64,000 bases of DNA from Batkoa obscura (GCA_030770535.1 JASVEC010000008.1:1488001-1552000); one strand, 5' to 3'; shown: positions 44,099 to 56,192, counted from the first letter of the stretch. Translations and numbers: made by a program. Notes: generated from the sequence alone by a model not told the origin.

Positions 44099-45695
44099 TT
44101 TTAAATACTTTAAATGACTTTTAACTATTTTAATAAAACATTTTTAATTTTAGAAAATATTTAAAATAATAGATACGATATTAGATATACAACAATTTAA
44201 ACAATATACAAAATAATGTTATAGCTATATGGGGTTATCTATATTAAATATAATAATTAATTATTGATTTTTTGAACTTCCCAAGGCCAATAAATCAATG
44301 TTTCAAAATTATATTAACTAAAACGCGAGGAAGAGTAATTTAAATGTTAGATGTCTAAACACAGATTAAAACATCTTTCCATTAAATCATGCTGCTAAAT
44401 TTAAGATTATTTTTTATAGAAAACCTTTAAAAATCTAAAATCTTAATTTTAATTGCTATTATTGAATGTAAAAACTACCTAAGCATTGATCCAATTTATT
44501 ATTTTTATTATTATTTAAAAAATCTAGACAACTTGCATTAACTATATTCGAAAACAAAAGGATACCTATCCTGTCCCCGCTATTATATTATTCCTCTATT
44601 CCGTTAATTGATAAATTAAGAAAAACAGTCACAATAATCACAATACAATAAAAAATACTAGCGTTGGCAAAAAAGTAATAGAAAACTGTAACTAAAAAGC
44701 TAAATTAAAAATAGAAATTTGCTTTGATAGCGTTTTTAAACAAATAAAGTAAATAAATGCATAATTAAATTAAAAATCTGTAAAACTATTCTTTGAAATA
44801 AACTGAGGTTGGATTAAATTTCCATATTCAATTAAAAGTAAAGGATCGAGAATCAGTTATGAATTTAGAAGATGATTGTTAACTGAAAACTATGTTTTAA
44901 TAAATCAGTAAATTGAATTTTACTCAAATGTTAAATTTAAACAGTTATAGAATTTTGTTGAAAATAGGTTTTGTGTAATGAACTAAATCGAATTGTTTTG
45001 TTTCAGTTTCCAATTGGGAATTTTTAAATTTTGTTACATAAAAAAATGAACAGGATGTTGAAACAAAAATACACTTCTGCTTGTTTTAAAGGTATAAATT
45101 TGTTAGTATGGATTAGTTTAAACTTGAATTTCAATCATTCGACATTCCAGTTTATTGAAAAAGAGGCATATTTAACAACAGCACTACATAAATAAAGGAC
45201 ATGTTTTTTAGATTATTAAATCAACTTTAGTATTTTGACGTTTTAAACTGATTGGAGAATAGATAAAATAATGAAAAAATACATTTTTGTTTGAATAACA
45301 TTAATTTCAAAATTGAACAAGAAAACAAATTTCATCCGACTTTTAAGCTTGTCCATATATAAAATACTTAACAACCTTTACAATAGCTTTTCAATTAATT
45401 TTTCAACATTATCTTTATCTATGTTTAATTATCTACTAGTTTTATATATTGATTCTAAATGATAACTATTCATTAATGCAGTTATGAGAAGATTTACTAC
45501 TAAAATTACCAATTCTGATATAATTATTACCAACAAGGGAATCAATCAGATAAGGATGCTTTTAAGCTCCATTTAATTGGCTTAACTCATTAATTTCTAT
45601 TTAAGGAAGTCAATCTTTAGATTAACTTGTTACCACTAAACTAAATCAACTGTGGAACTAAAAAATTTTACCTCTTTATCAATTAATATTTAAAA
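44099..45695. other. Spacer between permease 2 and RMD1-like gene
   Basis: About 1.6 kb; no gene, repeat or MITE accepted. It is AT-rich throughout. Confidence 0.5.
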
Positions 45696-47302
45696 ATGTC
45701 CTATACTAAAGTAAAAGATTATCTATCTATTAAAAAAGATGATAGTGAAACTTTACCAATTTACGATAAAAATGTTGATTCACCAACACAAAGTTCAAAG
45801 CAGCTAATTAATAAACCAGGTGGTGTTAATCGTACTAAGTCTGGTGCTAAAGTAGAAAGCAAAAAAGTATCTCAAGTAACTAGTAACATTGCCAAGTTAC
45901 CTAAACGTACTACCAAAGTTAGTCAAAAATTAGCTTTCTTTCCGGAACAAGATTTTGGTCCTACTATTCCAGATGATGAATCCGAAGACGAAGTTTATAA
46001 CCAAGTAGCTCAAATTCCAGAGGGTACTTTTAGAAAACAAGCAGTTGAATATTCAAAAAGGCTTAAGCAAAAACTCCCTAGAGTTACTGCTTATACTACT
46101 GCTGCGTAAGTTTATTTTTCATTTAAAAATATAATTTATTAATAATTTAATAGCTCTTATAAATTAGATGAACTTTTAAAATATTTACAATCTTTAAAAC
46201 GAGAATATACTTGTAATCCAAAGAAATACGATGAATGGTAAATTTAAGAAGTATTAATTTAATTAACAATTAATTTTTTTTAGTTTACATACAACTTTCA
46301 ATTTTACGCGATATGCTTATAATGGTCAACATACCATGACACTTTCTGGTGAAAGAAATATATTTTCAGCCCCAAGTCCAGATAATATAATGACTGCTTT
46401 AGATTCAGATACTGAAAATACAATTGATATTGCTATTCCAGGGATGGGAGAGTTATTCTTTTTTGAATATGGGGTAGTTGTTATGTGGGGTTTAACTTTT
46501 GAACAAGAACAAGAAATCTTGAAATTTATTAAACCTTTTGAAGAAGATAATATTGATAATGAAGATATTGAATGTGAAGAATTTCATTTTCATTATAATT
46601 CTTCTTATCAACCAAAGTAAGTATTTAATTTAATTAGTAGTATATGTATAAATAATAATAATAATAATTTTTAGAATTTATAATGATGTAATTACTCTTA
46701 AAAGTTCTGCTACTTATTTAACTAAAATGACGATTTCCCATGCGATTGCACAATCGACTAAAATGGCTTATTTTGAAAATATGGTGACTGAAACAATTGA
46801 AGATACAAAACATATTCCACAAACATTAGCAGAAACTGGAAAAGTCAATATGTCAAGGTAAATTAAATTAAATAATAATATATTATAGAATATAAATTTA
46901 AATTAATAAATTTTAGAACAAGTATTGCTAAAAAGATTGGTCAATTATATATTATGAAAATCAATGTAAATTTAGTTAGTAACGTGTTAGATACTCCAGA
47001 AATTTTTTGGTCTGAGCCACAATTACAGCCATTGTATAATGCTATTCGTGGTAATTTAATTTTTATTATCTATAAGAATTGTTTTTTGATTTAATTTTTA
47101 GGCTATTTAGAAATTCCTCAAAGAGCTGAATTATTAAATCAGCGTGTAGATGTTATTTGTGATATGTTAGATATGTTAAGAGAACATTTAAATTCTTCTC
47201 ATGGTAACTAATATTATAATTATTTGTAATATAAATGTTAATTGATTTTTAAATAGGTGAATTTTTAGAATGGATTGTTATTATTTTAATTGGTAAGTCT
47301 TA

Positions 47303-47349
<47 letters not shown>

Positions 47350-47684
47350 TACTTTTGTTATTGTATATACACTTATTGTATACATTATCATGTTTGTATA
47401 TATTATATATTATATATTATTATTTATTATTTTATTATTTTATTTTTACAAAATATTAAATCTAAACTATTAAATTTGTAAAGTGTATTCTATAATATTT
47501 AATCCGGAATTCTTTTTTCCGGTGGTATGGAATCTCTTTAACAAACTTAGTGAATGGTTATCTAAATGGCATTAAATTAATTTCCTTCTTTTCATCAGGT
47601 TTCGAAATCATTATTGGCATAATTACCATTGTTTTTGAAGCTATGAATTTATCTAGAGGTACCAAATATGAAGGTCATCTTTAA
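45696..47684 (+). CDS. RMD1/DUF155-family protein, spliced
   Basis: About eight exons. Exon 1 (45696-46108) encodes a basic, Ser/Thr-rich N-terminus. Later exons encode SYKLDELLKYLQSLKREY, then GELFFFEYGVVVMWGLTFEQ, the signature of DUF155, then YLTKMTISHAIAQSTKMAYF, GQLYIMKINVNLVSNVLDTP and YLEIPQRAELLNQRVDVICD. The last exon supplies a hydrophobic segment (IVIILIGFEIIIGIITIVFE), probably a C-terminal membrane anchor, and ends MNLSRGTKYEGHL. Yeast RMD1 and RMD8 belong here, as does the mitochondrial RMND1 group. The long linker and lack of a mitochondrial presequence favour the RMD1/Sif2 type of fungal proteins. The last intron (47293-47598) is 306 nt, about six times the local norm, and contains ATT and TA microsatellites. 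Confidence 0.88.
47305..47351. repeat. Intronic ATT and TA microsatellites
   Basis: About nine ATT units followed by about eight TA units within the last intron of the RMD1-like gene. Confidence 0.85.
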
Positions 47685-47881
47685 CTTTTTTTATAAAGAC
47701 ATATCGATTAGACATCTTCTCATTTTATAATAAACTTAATTTTATATTTAAAATACATAAAATATAAATATTATAATATTAATTGTAAATAAATTTATTT
47801 TAATTTTATTATAGCTTACTTTAATTTTAAATACTCTTTTTGTTATGTTTGTTGAATAAAAACAATTGAAATAAAATATTA

Positions 47882-49058
47882 TTACAAGTAAGATTTAAAA
47901 AATAAATCTTTTACTACACCCCCAATTTCGGGTATCATATCAGAAGCTTGAGTAGCACGATCATATTTTTTAAATGCTAATAAAGAACATTTCCTAACAA
48001 TCGTACAAGCAGCATAACAGCCTGATAAATGAAGCAACTCTTTACTAAACGATTCATCTAAAAAAATAAATTTATCATTCATTTTAATCCTCAGTTATTA
48101 TAAATTATTATTATTGTTACCATCTCCTCTTTTATAATATAATTCTTCCCATGCCATAAAAGTACCAAGTATACCTGATAATAGATCTCCTTGTCCACCA
48201 CACCTTTTGGCTCCACTATCAATTTCACATGAATAAGCTATTTAATAATATTATGAGGTTTATATAAAACAAAAGATTTAAACTTACTATTAATTCCATT
48301 CGAAATAATATCAGATTTTCCTTTTTGAATAACAGTAACACCACCCATAGCTAAACTCAATTTATGACAAAGTTTTTCTTTTTCCATATCCGTTGGAATA
48401 TCCTAAAATAATATTACTACCTACATTCATTAAAAAAGTAATTCTTACTTTACCATTATTTTACATAATCTTTCAAACTCAATTAAATTTGGGGTAAGTA
48501 TAGCCTTTTTATAACCTTTAATAATTTGAGGTTCATTTTGAATTAAAAATAAACCATCCTATAATAAATAAATATATATTATATTTAACTTAAAATATCA
48601 ATAAATATTACTGCATCCATAACAATTGGTAATTCCAATTTCTTAGCTTCTAAGATAATCCTCTTCGCTATCTCCAACATAATTTTATTTCTCGATAACC
48701 CAGGACCAATAACAATGGAATGCATTCTCTTCAATACTTGTTTACATTCTTCAACAATTTCTTCCATCTCTTCTTCCTTAGTATCTTTTTTAGCAGTTAA
48801 TAAAGGATGAACAATTAAATCAGGTGAATAAGTTTTTATTACTCCAGCTGCTGAGGTTTCACAGATAACATGTACTAAATCTGTACCAGTTTTCATGGCT
48901 GAAATAGCTGCGAAATAAGGAGCTCCAGTGTATTCAAGAGAACCACCAATTACTCCTACTCGACCAGATTGGCCTTTGTGATGGGAACCTCCAAGGATTG
49001 GAAGTAATTTTTTAGCACTGGAAATTAAGGGTTTATTGAGGTTTTTTAAGACTTCCAT
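47882..49058 (-). CDS. ATP-dependent NAD(P)H-hydrate dehydratase, spliced
   Basis: Five exons on the minus strand. Exon 1 (49058 to about 48612) encodes [40 protein letters not shown] and [12 protein letters not shown]; the next carry [20 protein letters not shown] and [13 protein letters not shown]; a further one encodes [14 protein letters not shown]; then [12 protein letters not shown], the conserved active-site loop of the ribokinase-like CARKD/YjeF-C family. The last splice (donor in GATG, acceptor near 48060) joins to [20 protein letters not shown] and the C-terminal helix. The enzyme repairs hydrated NADH and NADPH using ATP (ADP in bacteria). The C-terminal exon also has its own ATG in frame, but that ATG lies within the intron. 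Confidence 0.93.
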
Positions 49059-49407
49059 TTATTGAATGAATCGAAAAAGATGAAGTTGATTGAATATATT
49101 TTTATAATTGAGTTATAAGTGTGATGTCAATTTTTTGAATGTTTTTTTAATGATGATGAAATCGAAATTTTTGTGTTAGATAAAGTTTTCTGATTTTAAA
49201 TTTAGAGATGTTTTTGGGTAGAATTATTTTAAAAATTATGTCTAATATTTTATATATTTATTTACACATTACATTGTAATTGAATTTAAAGACAAATTAT
49301 ATTTATAAATATTTAAAACTAAATAAAAGCACTTAAATAAAATAAGACTATGATATTTTAATATTATACATCAATTATTAAATTTATTTGGCATATATAA
49401 ATTGTAT
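49059..49407. other. Spacer between NAD(P)HX dehydratase and catalase
   Basis: AT-rich 349 bp, holding the upstream region of the dehydratase gene and the 3' end region of catalase. No element recognised. Confidence 0.5.
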
Positions 49408-50964
49408 TTAAATTTTCCAGGCAAGACCTTTTCGTACTCTATTACCATACTCTGGATCAGCTTTACTAAAATGTTCACACATTTTGTTCTGAATATTTTT
49501 ATTAGCTCCAGAAAGATGGCCAACAATATTTTTAATAAGATCATCTTGTTCTTCTTTTTCTAATTTTCTATATAAATTACCGGCTTGAATGAAATCATCA
49601 TCAACCAATGGCTGAGAATAGCGTGCATGTATATTTTGTTGATCATCATTATTATTACGATGATAATTACCATTTTCTGGACATTTGATCATTCCTGAGC
49701 CTAAAGAGTTAGTTGTTATATCTTTAGTTTCTTTATCTTGATCTAATTGAGTAATAAGTGGTTTTGGTCCTTCAAATGAATTTGGATAATAATTGCATTT
49801 TGGGCCTGGGTTATCGAATGCCATAGAACCATCTCTATGATAAGTATTAAGATTGGCTTTAAATGGACAATTGATGGGAAGTTGAGTATAATTAGTACCA
49901 ACACGATAACGATGAGCATCTGCATAAGCAAACAAACGACCTTGTAACATTCTATCTGGGGAAGGTTCAATACCAGGTGGCATATTGGCAGGGTTAAAGG
50001 CCACTTGTTCTGTTTCAGCAAAGAAATTTTCAGGATTTCTATTAAGTATCATTTGGCCAACCTCTTGTAAGGGAAAATCAGGATGAGGCCATACCTTAGT
50101 AATATCAAATGGATTAAAACGATAAGTTTTAGCTTCTTCTAAAGTCATCACTTGCATCATCAATTTCCATTTTGGATATTCACCTTTTTCAATGGCTTCA
50201 AATAAATCTTCAGTTCCATAATCTGGATTTTCTCCTGCCATTTTAACTGCTTCTTCATCTTTAAAGTTTTTAATTCCTTGTTCAGATTTAAAATGAAACT
50301 TAACAAAATGACATTCATCCTTATCATTAACTAACTTAAGAGTATGGCCATAATATCCATTCATAAATCTAAATCCCTTAGGGGTACCACGATTTGTAAA
50401 TAAGATAGTAACTTGGTGAGTAGATTCTGGAGTCAATGCTAAAAAATCCCAAAACATATTTTTATCCTTAAGATTGGTCTGTGGGTTACGTTTTTGAGTA
50501 TGGATAAAATCAGGGAACTTGATGGTATCTCTAATAAAAAACACGGGTGTATTATTAGCTACAAAATCAAAGTTGCCTTCTTCTGTATAGAATTTGATAG
50601 CAAACCCACGTGGATCTCGTACACAATCAGGAGCTCCTTTCTCACCTCCAACAAGGGAAAAGCGAGTGAATAATGGCGTACGCTTACCTATATGGCTTAG
50701 GAATTTCGCTTTAGTTAAGTGGGAGATATCTTTGGTTACTTCGAAATAACCATGAGCGCCAGCCCCTTTGGCATGGACCACGCGTTCTGGTACCCTTTCA
50801 CGGTTGAAGTGAGCAAGTTTGTCAATCAAATGAAAATCCTGAAGTAAAATTCCACCATCTCTTCCGGCTGTAAAAGAGTTTTGATCATCTTGAACTGGAA
50901 CACCATGAGAGGTTGTGAGTATTTTTGGTTCTGGTATTATCTTTTCAATTATATTTTCAAACAT
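49408..50964 (-). CDS. Catalase (monofunctional haem type)
   Basis: Intronless, 518 residues, small-subunit clade size. The distal His64 lies in [17 protein letters not shown], the Asn pair at 137-138 in [13 protein letters not shown], and the haem-binding Tyr347 in [37 protein letters not shown] and [15 protein letters not shown] are typical. It converts hydrogen peroxide to water and oxygen. The end GLAWKI is not a PTS1 signal and there is no signal peptide, so the enzyme is probably cytosolic unless a cryptic peroxisomal signal exists. A TATAAATA box is placed 36 bp upstream. The gene is co-directional with the dehydratase 349 bp downstream. Confidence 0.98.
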   Translation of the reverse strand: MFENIIEKIIPEPKILTTSHGVPVQDDQNSFTAGRDGGILLQDFHLIDKLAHFNRERVPERVVHAKGAGAHGYFEVTKDISHLTKAKFLSHIGKRTPLFTRFSLVGGEKGAPDCVRDPRGFAIKFYTEEGNFDFVANNTPVFFIRDTIKFPDFIHTQKRNPQTNLKDKNMFWDFLALTPESTHQVTILFTNRGTPKGFRFMNGYYGHTLKLVNDKDECHFVKFHFKSEQGIKNFKDEEAVKMAGENPDYGTEDLFEAIEKGEYPKWKLMMQVMTLEEAKTYRFNPFDITKVWPHPDFPLQEVGQMILNRNPENFFAETEQVAFNPANMPPGIEPSPDRMLQGRLFAYADAHRYRVGTNYTQLPINCPFKANLNTYHRDGSMAFDNPGPKCNYYPNSFEGPKPLITQLDQDKETKDITTNSLGSGMIKCPENGNYHRNNNDDQQNIHARYSQPLVDDDFIQAGNLYRKLEKEEQDDLIKNIVGHLSGANKNIQNKMCEHFSKADPEYGNRVRKGLAWKI

Positions 50965-52070
50965 GTTTTTATAAATAAAATATGTTTTTGTAAGTTGTAT
51001 TTATACTTTTTTATGCTTTAATTGACATAAGATTATCATCAATCTTCTTATCATATCTTCATCAATATAAAATCATCAATAATGGCATGCTTTTTCTTTG
51101 CTTATGCTCATTTGTATTATACTTGTTTTTATTTAAAATCTCAAATATTATTAATTTCTGTTAGTATTTTGATTAACATTATTCAATTGATATGGAAGCT
51201 TGATAGTTAAGTATGAGATAGAGGAATTTAAATTTAATAATTATTTTCATCTTTTTTTAGAGTTAAGCATAGTTTAAATCGATAATGAAACAATAGTGAA
51301 GTAATTTAGAACTAATACTTGTATAATCATTACAACTTTAAACGGAATAGGCTTAACATTATACAGTGCTTTTATTACAACTACTCAAAGTCTATTTAAC
51401 AAATTAGATTTGTTAAATTTTTTATTTTAATAGCTAAAAATGATATACCAAACTTGTTAAATGTAATTTAGTTAATTTAAACTTTCTATTTAGAATAGAC
51501 TTTTTTCAAAAAAAATACATACTCAAATGGCTAAACGATAATATAACTTTTCAAATAAATAAATAAATAAATAAACAAATCAAATAATCTTTATTTTTAT
51601 TTACTCCAAACTTTAAAAATGACTATAAAATTAAAATTTATCACCCCAAATTTATACATAAGGTATAAAAAGTATGGCTTCTATTGAACATGCATTCTCA
51701 AAGTTTTAAAAACTTAATTTTAGCAAATTAGTTTTAAAGTTTGATATAACAGTTCAATAATTAAGATTGAAATTTCAGATTATCATATTTCATTGGACAA
51801 GGACTATGAATCTCTGATATTTAAAAAATAAAATAAAATAAAATAAATATCAATCGCAAAGGGAGGGGTAGAATAAGTAAAAACTTATACTTAAAAAAAG
51901 AACGGTTGGATTTATACTAACGTTTTAGATTATGAGTAAGGGTAAAAATAGATAACGATTATTAAGTGTGTAGTGAAATAAGAAAACATAAAGTATAAAA
52001 TATTAAATTTATTAACTAAACTTTTAAATAATAATATTTTATATATATTTAAATAATTTTTGATTTTATA
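50965..52070. other. Divergent spacer, catalase / permease 3
   Basis: The left end holds the catalase TATA box (TATAAATA on the minus strand, about 50998-51005). A short (TAAAA)n run lies at 51828-51847. No gene seen. Confidence 0.55.
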
Positions 52071-53696
52071 ATGAACAATAAAAAGTTTAGTATAGAATTC
52101 AGTTCTAAATCGAATAGTATAGAATTAGATAATATAGATCAAGGAGAAGCATTAGCAAGTACAAGGATAACAGATGATCGAACTGAAGAAAAAACATATT
52201 ATCCAACAATTGAATTTGAAAAACAAAATAAATTAAGTAGAATATATAAAAGAATAACACACCAAAAATCAATATCAGCTTTATTGTTAAATAGTGATGA
52301 AGACGATTTAAAGAGAACATTAAATCGTTATCATTTATTATTAATGGGAGTAGGTGCTATTATAGGTGCTGGTATTTTTGTTTACTCTGGTTTAGTAGCT
52401 GCCAATAATGCCGGACCAGCTGTTATTTTATGTTTTATTATTGCTGGATTTTCAGCTTCACTATCAGCTTTAGCTTATGCCGAACTATCTTCCATGATAC
52501 CAGTAGCTGGTTCCACATATACATTTACCTTTATTACTTTTGGCGAATTTATAGCTTGGATGATAGGATGGATGTTAATTCTAGAATATACTGTGGGTAC
52601 AGCGGCAGTTACTGTAGGCTGGTCAGGTTATTTAAAAAGTTTTTTTAAAAATGCCTTTAATACAATATTAGATTCTAAGCTTACTAATTCCCCTATTTTA
52701 TGGAATGAAGCTGAACAACGATTTATTATAACTGGGGATTATTTTAATTTACCTGCCATGCTAATCAATATCATCATTACATGCTTATTAATAGTTGGTA
52801 CAAAAGAATCAGCAACAATGACTTCAATTACTGTTACAATTAAAGTTTTGATTATTTTAATCTTTATTTTTACTAGTATTAAATATATTAAACCGGAATT
52901 ATGGTCTCCTTTTATCCCTGATCAAGCTGCTGATGGTGTTTATGGCCATTATGGAGCTTTTGGTATATTAAAAGGTTCTTCAGTTGTCTTTTTCTGTTAC
53001 ACTGGGTTTGATGCAGTATCTACCATGGCACAAGAAGCTAAAAATCCAAAAAAAGATATGCCAGTAGCTATCATTGGATCTTTAGTTATTAGTACAGTAT
53101 TATACATTGTAGTATGTTTAGTTATGGTAGGCTTAGTACCTTATTATTTATTAAATGTACCAGAACCTATTTCGTTAGCTATTGAATCAACTGGATTAAC
53201 TTGGTTAGCTGCTGTTATTGATTTTTCGGCTGTTTTAGGAATTCTTACAACAATTATTATGCAAATGTTAGGACAATCAAGGATCTTTTTTGCTATGGCA
53301 AAAGATGGTTTATTACCAAAAAGTTTTATGAAATTACATTATAAATTTAAAACTCCATATATATCTCAAATTGTTGTTGGTATTATTACTACTATTATGT
53401 CCGGCTGTTTACCTGTAGATTTATTAGGTGAACTTTCTGGGGTTGGTACTTTATTTGCATTTGTTTTGGTGAATTTAAGTGTGATGATTTTAAGATTGAG
53501 ATACCCTCAGTTAGAAAGGCCTTTTAAAATGCCATTCGGGCCGTATTTTTTGCCTATTCTAGGTAGTTTAGTTTCTTTAGCCCTTGTCATTAGTTCATCT
53601 CCTTCTACATTAATTCGACTTGCTATTTGGGCTTTAATTGGTGTTGTTGTCTATATTATCTGGTATTTTAAAAATTCAAACAATAGAATCGACTAG
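52071..53696 (+). CDS. Amino-acid permease 3 (CAT/YfnA type, APC family)
   Basis: Intronless, 541 residues. Its N-terminus is longer and more acidic (SSKSNSIELDNIDQGEALAS) than in permeases 1 and 2. The first helix carries LMGVGAIIGAGIFVYSG; FFCYTGFDAVSTMAQEAKNP and VPYYLLNVPEPISLAIES follow in the usual positions. It is the most diverged of the three paralogues, and its codon third positions are more AT-rich, suggesting weaker expression or an older split. It should act as a plasma-membrane or vacuolar amino-acid transporter. No TATATAAAC box is present upstream; a TATATATTTAAAT stretch near 52040 may serve instead. Confidence 0.94.
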   Translation: MNNKKFSIEFSSKSNSIELDNIDQGEALASTRITDDRTEEKTYYPTIEFEKQNKLSRIYKRITHQKSISALLLNSDEDDLKRTLNRYHLLLMGVGAIIGAGIFVYSGLVAANNAGPAVILCFIIAGFSASLSALAYAELSSMIPVAGSTYTFTFITFGEFIAWMIGWMLILEYTVGTAAVTVGWSGYLKSFFKNAFNTILDSKLTNSPILWNEAEQRFIITGDYFNLPAMLINIIITCLLIVGTKESATMTSITVTIKVLIILIFIFTSIKYIKPELWSPFIPDQAADGVYGHYGAFGILKGSSVVFFCYTGFDAVSTMAQEAKNPKKDMPVAIIGSLVISTVLYIVVCLVMVGLVPYYLLNVPEPISLAIESTGLTWLAAVIDFSAVLGILTTIIMQMLGQSRIFFAMAKDGLLPKSFMKLHYKFKTPYISQIVVGIITTIMSGCLPVDLLGELSGVGTLFAFVLVNLSVMILRLRYPQLERPFKMPFGPYFLPILGSLVSLALVISSSPSTLIRLAIWALIGVVVYIIWYFKNSNNRID

Positions 53697-54981
53697 TCTT
53701 TTTATACAATTTTAACTCATTAATAAACTAATTTATTAAAACTAAGTATATTGACTATGTTATATGCATGTCATAAATATTTTGAGAAACCTCTAAATTA
53801 AGTTTAAATATTAAAATAGTATTTTTTAATATATTTCGACACCCAAGTAATTTTAAATTTATTATCAAAAATAGTAATTAAATAATTACAGTTTGATATT
53901 TTTATTTTCAAGTATTTATTAAATATATAGCTTATAAAATATATTGATAATAAAGTTTAACTAAATAACGACCTTTAATATAAGTTACTTAATATTAATT
54001 ATTTTATAAATTAAAATAATTACAATTTTAATGAATTTCTATGTTAATTAACAAATATACTAATTTTAAAAATATACATTCATTCTTTAATTGACTTTGT
54101 AATTAATTTTCCACTACTTACAATACTCAGAACTATTAGAATAAAATTAAACGCGTAAACAACACCTTATTCAAAGGGTTAAATAAGGGACATACCCCTA
54201 TTACCATTTTATTCATACTAACTAAACTAATCATATACTACATAATTTTGTATCAAACATATTTAAATTTAATGCGCAATTTTTTCAGGTATTTTAAATT
54301 TTTTAAATAGATATTTGCTATATTACCTGTATTTCTTTAATTTAATTGCTACATTTAGAATTTGAAATTTAATTTACATATGGGGATGTATTTTTTTAAG
54401 AATTTTACTAACAATCTTTCCACTCAAATAGCACTTAAAAAATGGAAAAAGTGATGAAACTAAAAAGAACATCCCCATATCAAGAAAATTCTTTGAATTT
54501 AAATAAACTTCTTTTAATATAGAAAAATCAAAAGATATTATTAAACATGAAATAAGTAAGTATGTTTATTCATAATAGTATAACAAAACAATTGGGATTC
54601 ATCATTTAAACGAAATTCAATATAAAAACAGAAAATAAATTCTCATTAAATTAATCACTTACTTGAATCTATTAAGAACAAAAATTCTCACAGCAACGGA
54701 TTAATTCAGAATTCCTGGTAAAATGTTCTCACTGAGCCATTTTAAGTACCAAGAAAGTATCATTTTAAATATCATATGATATTTTTTAACTTACTAAAAA
54801 GATTTTAAATATAATGTACCTTCAAAGGACTGTATAAACCACCTTGTTTCATTCGTCATGATTCACTAGTATATTCATATACGGTAAAGTAATAAATTAT
54901 TCTAAATATAAATAATTAAACCTTGTTACCAAATGTTTAAATAGTTTTTAACATTAGAAGAATAAGTAAAATGGTAAAACA
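53697..54981. other. Spacer between permease 3 and carbonic anhydrase
   Basis: No gene; MITE copy 7 is at 54378-54480. Confidence 0.55.
54378..54480 (-). mobile_element. MITE copy 7 (TGGGGATGT family)
   Basis: 103 bp with near-perfect ends ATATGGGGATGT and ACATCCCCATAT, TA at both borders. It is in the same orientation as copies 2 and 3 and is the best candidate for a young insertion here. Confidence 0.92.
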
Positions 54982-54990
54982 TATATAAAC
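54982..54990 (+). promoter_or_regulatory. TATA box of the carbonic anhydrase gene
   Basis: TATATAAAC, 48 bp before the ATG at 55030. Confidence 0.6.
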
Positions 54991-55029
54991 TCCGATTATA
55001 TTAATTTTATAATTTATTGTTAATCAATA

Positions 55030-55830
55030 ATGAAAATATCACTTGTATCTATTAGTCTATTATCTTTATCGCCTCTCATATCTGCTTCTGGAGACTGGGG
55101 CTATGGTGAACATAATGGGCCACATCATTGGGGCTCTATTAGCGAAGCCTTTAAAGTATGTAAAACTGGGAAACGTCAATCTCCTATTGCATTAAAAGAA
55201 TATGAAACTGATTTTATTACTCATGAAAATTATGTATCTGAATGGCATAACACAGATCAAAATTTAGCTTATGTAAACAATGGTCATGCTATTTCAGTAG
55301 ATTTAAGTAACGTTCAAGTACCTAGGTTTAAATTAGATTGTCATGAATTAGAATTAAAACAATTTCATTTACATACGCCATCAGAACATATTATCAACAG
55401 TAAAAGAGCAGATTTAGAAGCACATTTTGTGTTTACTAATAAACAATCTAACATCTTTCAAGTATTTGGTGTACTTTTTAATTTGGATTTATTATTAGGG
55501 GATCATAATGGTTTTTTTAAAGGTATTACTCAAAACAATCAACCAATTAATGAAAAAGATAAGAAAAGAGAATTTCATGGTTTAGAACTTGGTAATTTAT
55601 ATAAATCAGTTCATGGGTTTCAATCTGGTCATGTTTACCGTGGTTCTTTAACTACTCCTCCTTGTACAGAAACTGCTAGGTTTATTATTTCAAATCGTAT
55701 TTTACCAGTTTCTTTAAGACAATTGAATATATTAAAAAATGCTGTACATGGTAACAATAGTAGACCTATTCAGCATACCAATTTGGAGCATAAGGTTGGG
55801 AATCTTGATATTCAAGCTTGTTATAAATAA
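55030..55830 (+). CDS. Alpha-type carbonic anhydrase, secreted
   Basis: Intronless, 266 residues. A signal peptide (residues 1-19) is followed by the family start GDWGYGEHNGPHHWGS. Zinc ligands are His113 and His115 in FHLHTPSEH and His132 in EAHFVF; QSPIAL (50-55) and YRGSLTTPPCTE are also conserved. Cys44 and the Cys in PPCTE are placed to form the usual disulfide. The enzyme interconverts CO2 and bicarbonate outside the cell or in the cell wall. Most fungi use beta-type enzymes inside the cell, so an alpha enzyme points to an extracellular job such as CO2 sensing or pH control. It is shorter at the C-terminus than membrane-bound forms and has no anchor. Confidence 0.97.
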   Translation: MKISLVSISLLSLSPLISASGDWGYGEHNGPHHWGSISEAFKVCKTGKRQSPIALKEYETDFITHENYVSEWHNTDQNLAYVNNGHAISVDLSNVQVPRFKLDCHELELKQFHLHTPSEHIINSKRADLEAHFVFTNKQSNIFQVFGVLFNLDLLLGDHNGFFKGITQNNQPINEKDKKREFHGLELGNLYKSVHGFQSGHVYRGSLTTPPCTETARFIISNRILPVSLRQLNILKNAVHGNNSRPIQHTNLEHKVGNLDIQACYK

Positions 55831-56192
55831 AAAATATTATATTGTTATTTTTTGTTCTTTTATACAATATTTTCAAGCTAACTTTAATAATTAGTTTTTG
55901 ACATTGACAGTTTTAAAATCAATTATTAAATAAAATAAAATAAAATAAAATAAAATAAAATAAAATAAAATAAAATAAAATAAAATAAAATAAAATAAAA
56001 TAAAATAAAATAAAATAAAATAAAATAAAATAAAATAAAATAAAATAGTCATTTAAACTTAATGAAATCAATAAATATTAATAGTCATAGATATACTTAC
56101 AGCAAGTAATACATTACATTCAACTCGTTAATTTTATAGATAAAACACTTATTAAAATACTAGGGATTAAAATTTTAATTCACTTAATCTAT
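55831..56192. other. Convergent spacer, carbonic anhydrase / SGNH esterase
   Basis: About a third of it is a (TAAAA)n array; the rest is unremarkable. Confidence 0.6.
55928..56046. repeat. (TAAAA)n microsatellite
   Basis: About 24 almost pure units of TAAAA, the reverse complement of the TTTTA array at 13831-13920. Confidence 0.97.

Noticed and set aside
45000-45300. Further degenerate MITE copies around 45040-45080 and 45190-45290
   Set aside because: Shared words are short A/T runs; no core AAGCGCTATTT and no matching termini.
47290-47481. Tyr-rich frame
   Set aside because: Lies inside the last intron of the RMD1-like gene and reads its ATT and TA repeats.
49408-50964. Peroxisomal targeting of catalase
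   Set aside because: The C-terminus GLAWKI is not a PTS1 tripeptide; localisation was left open.
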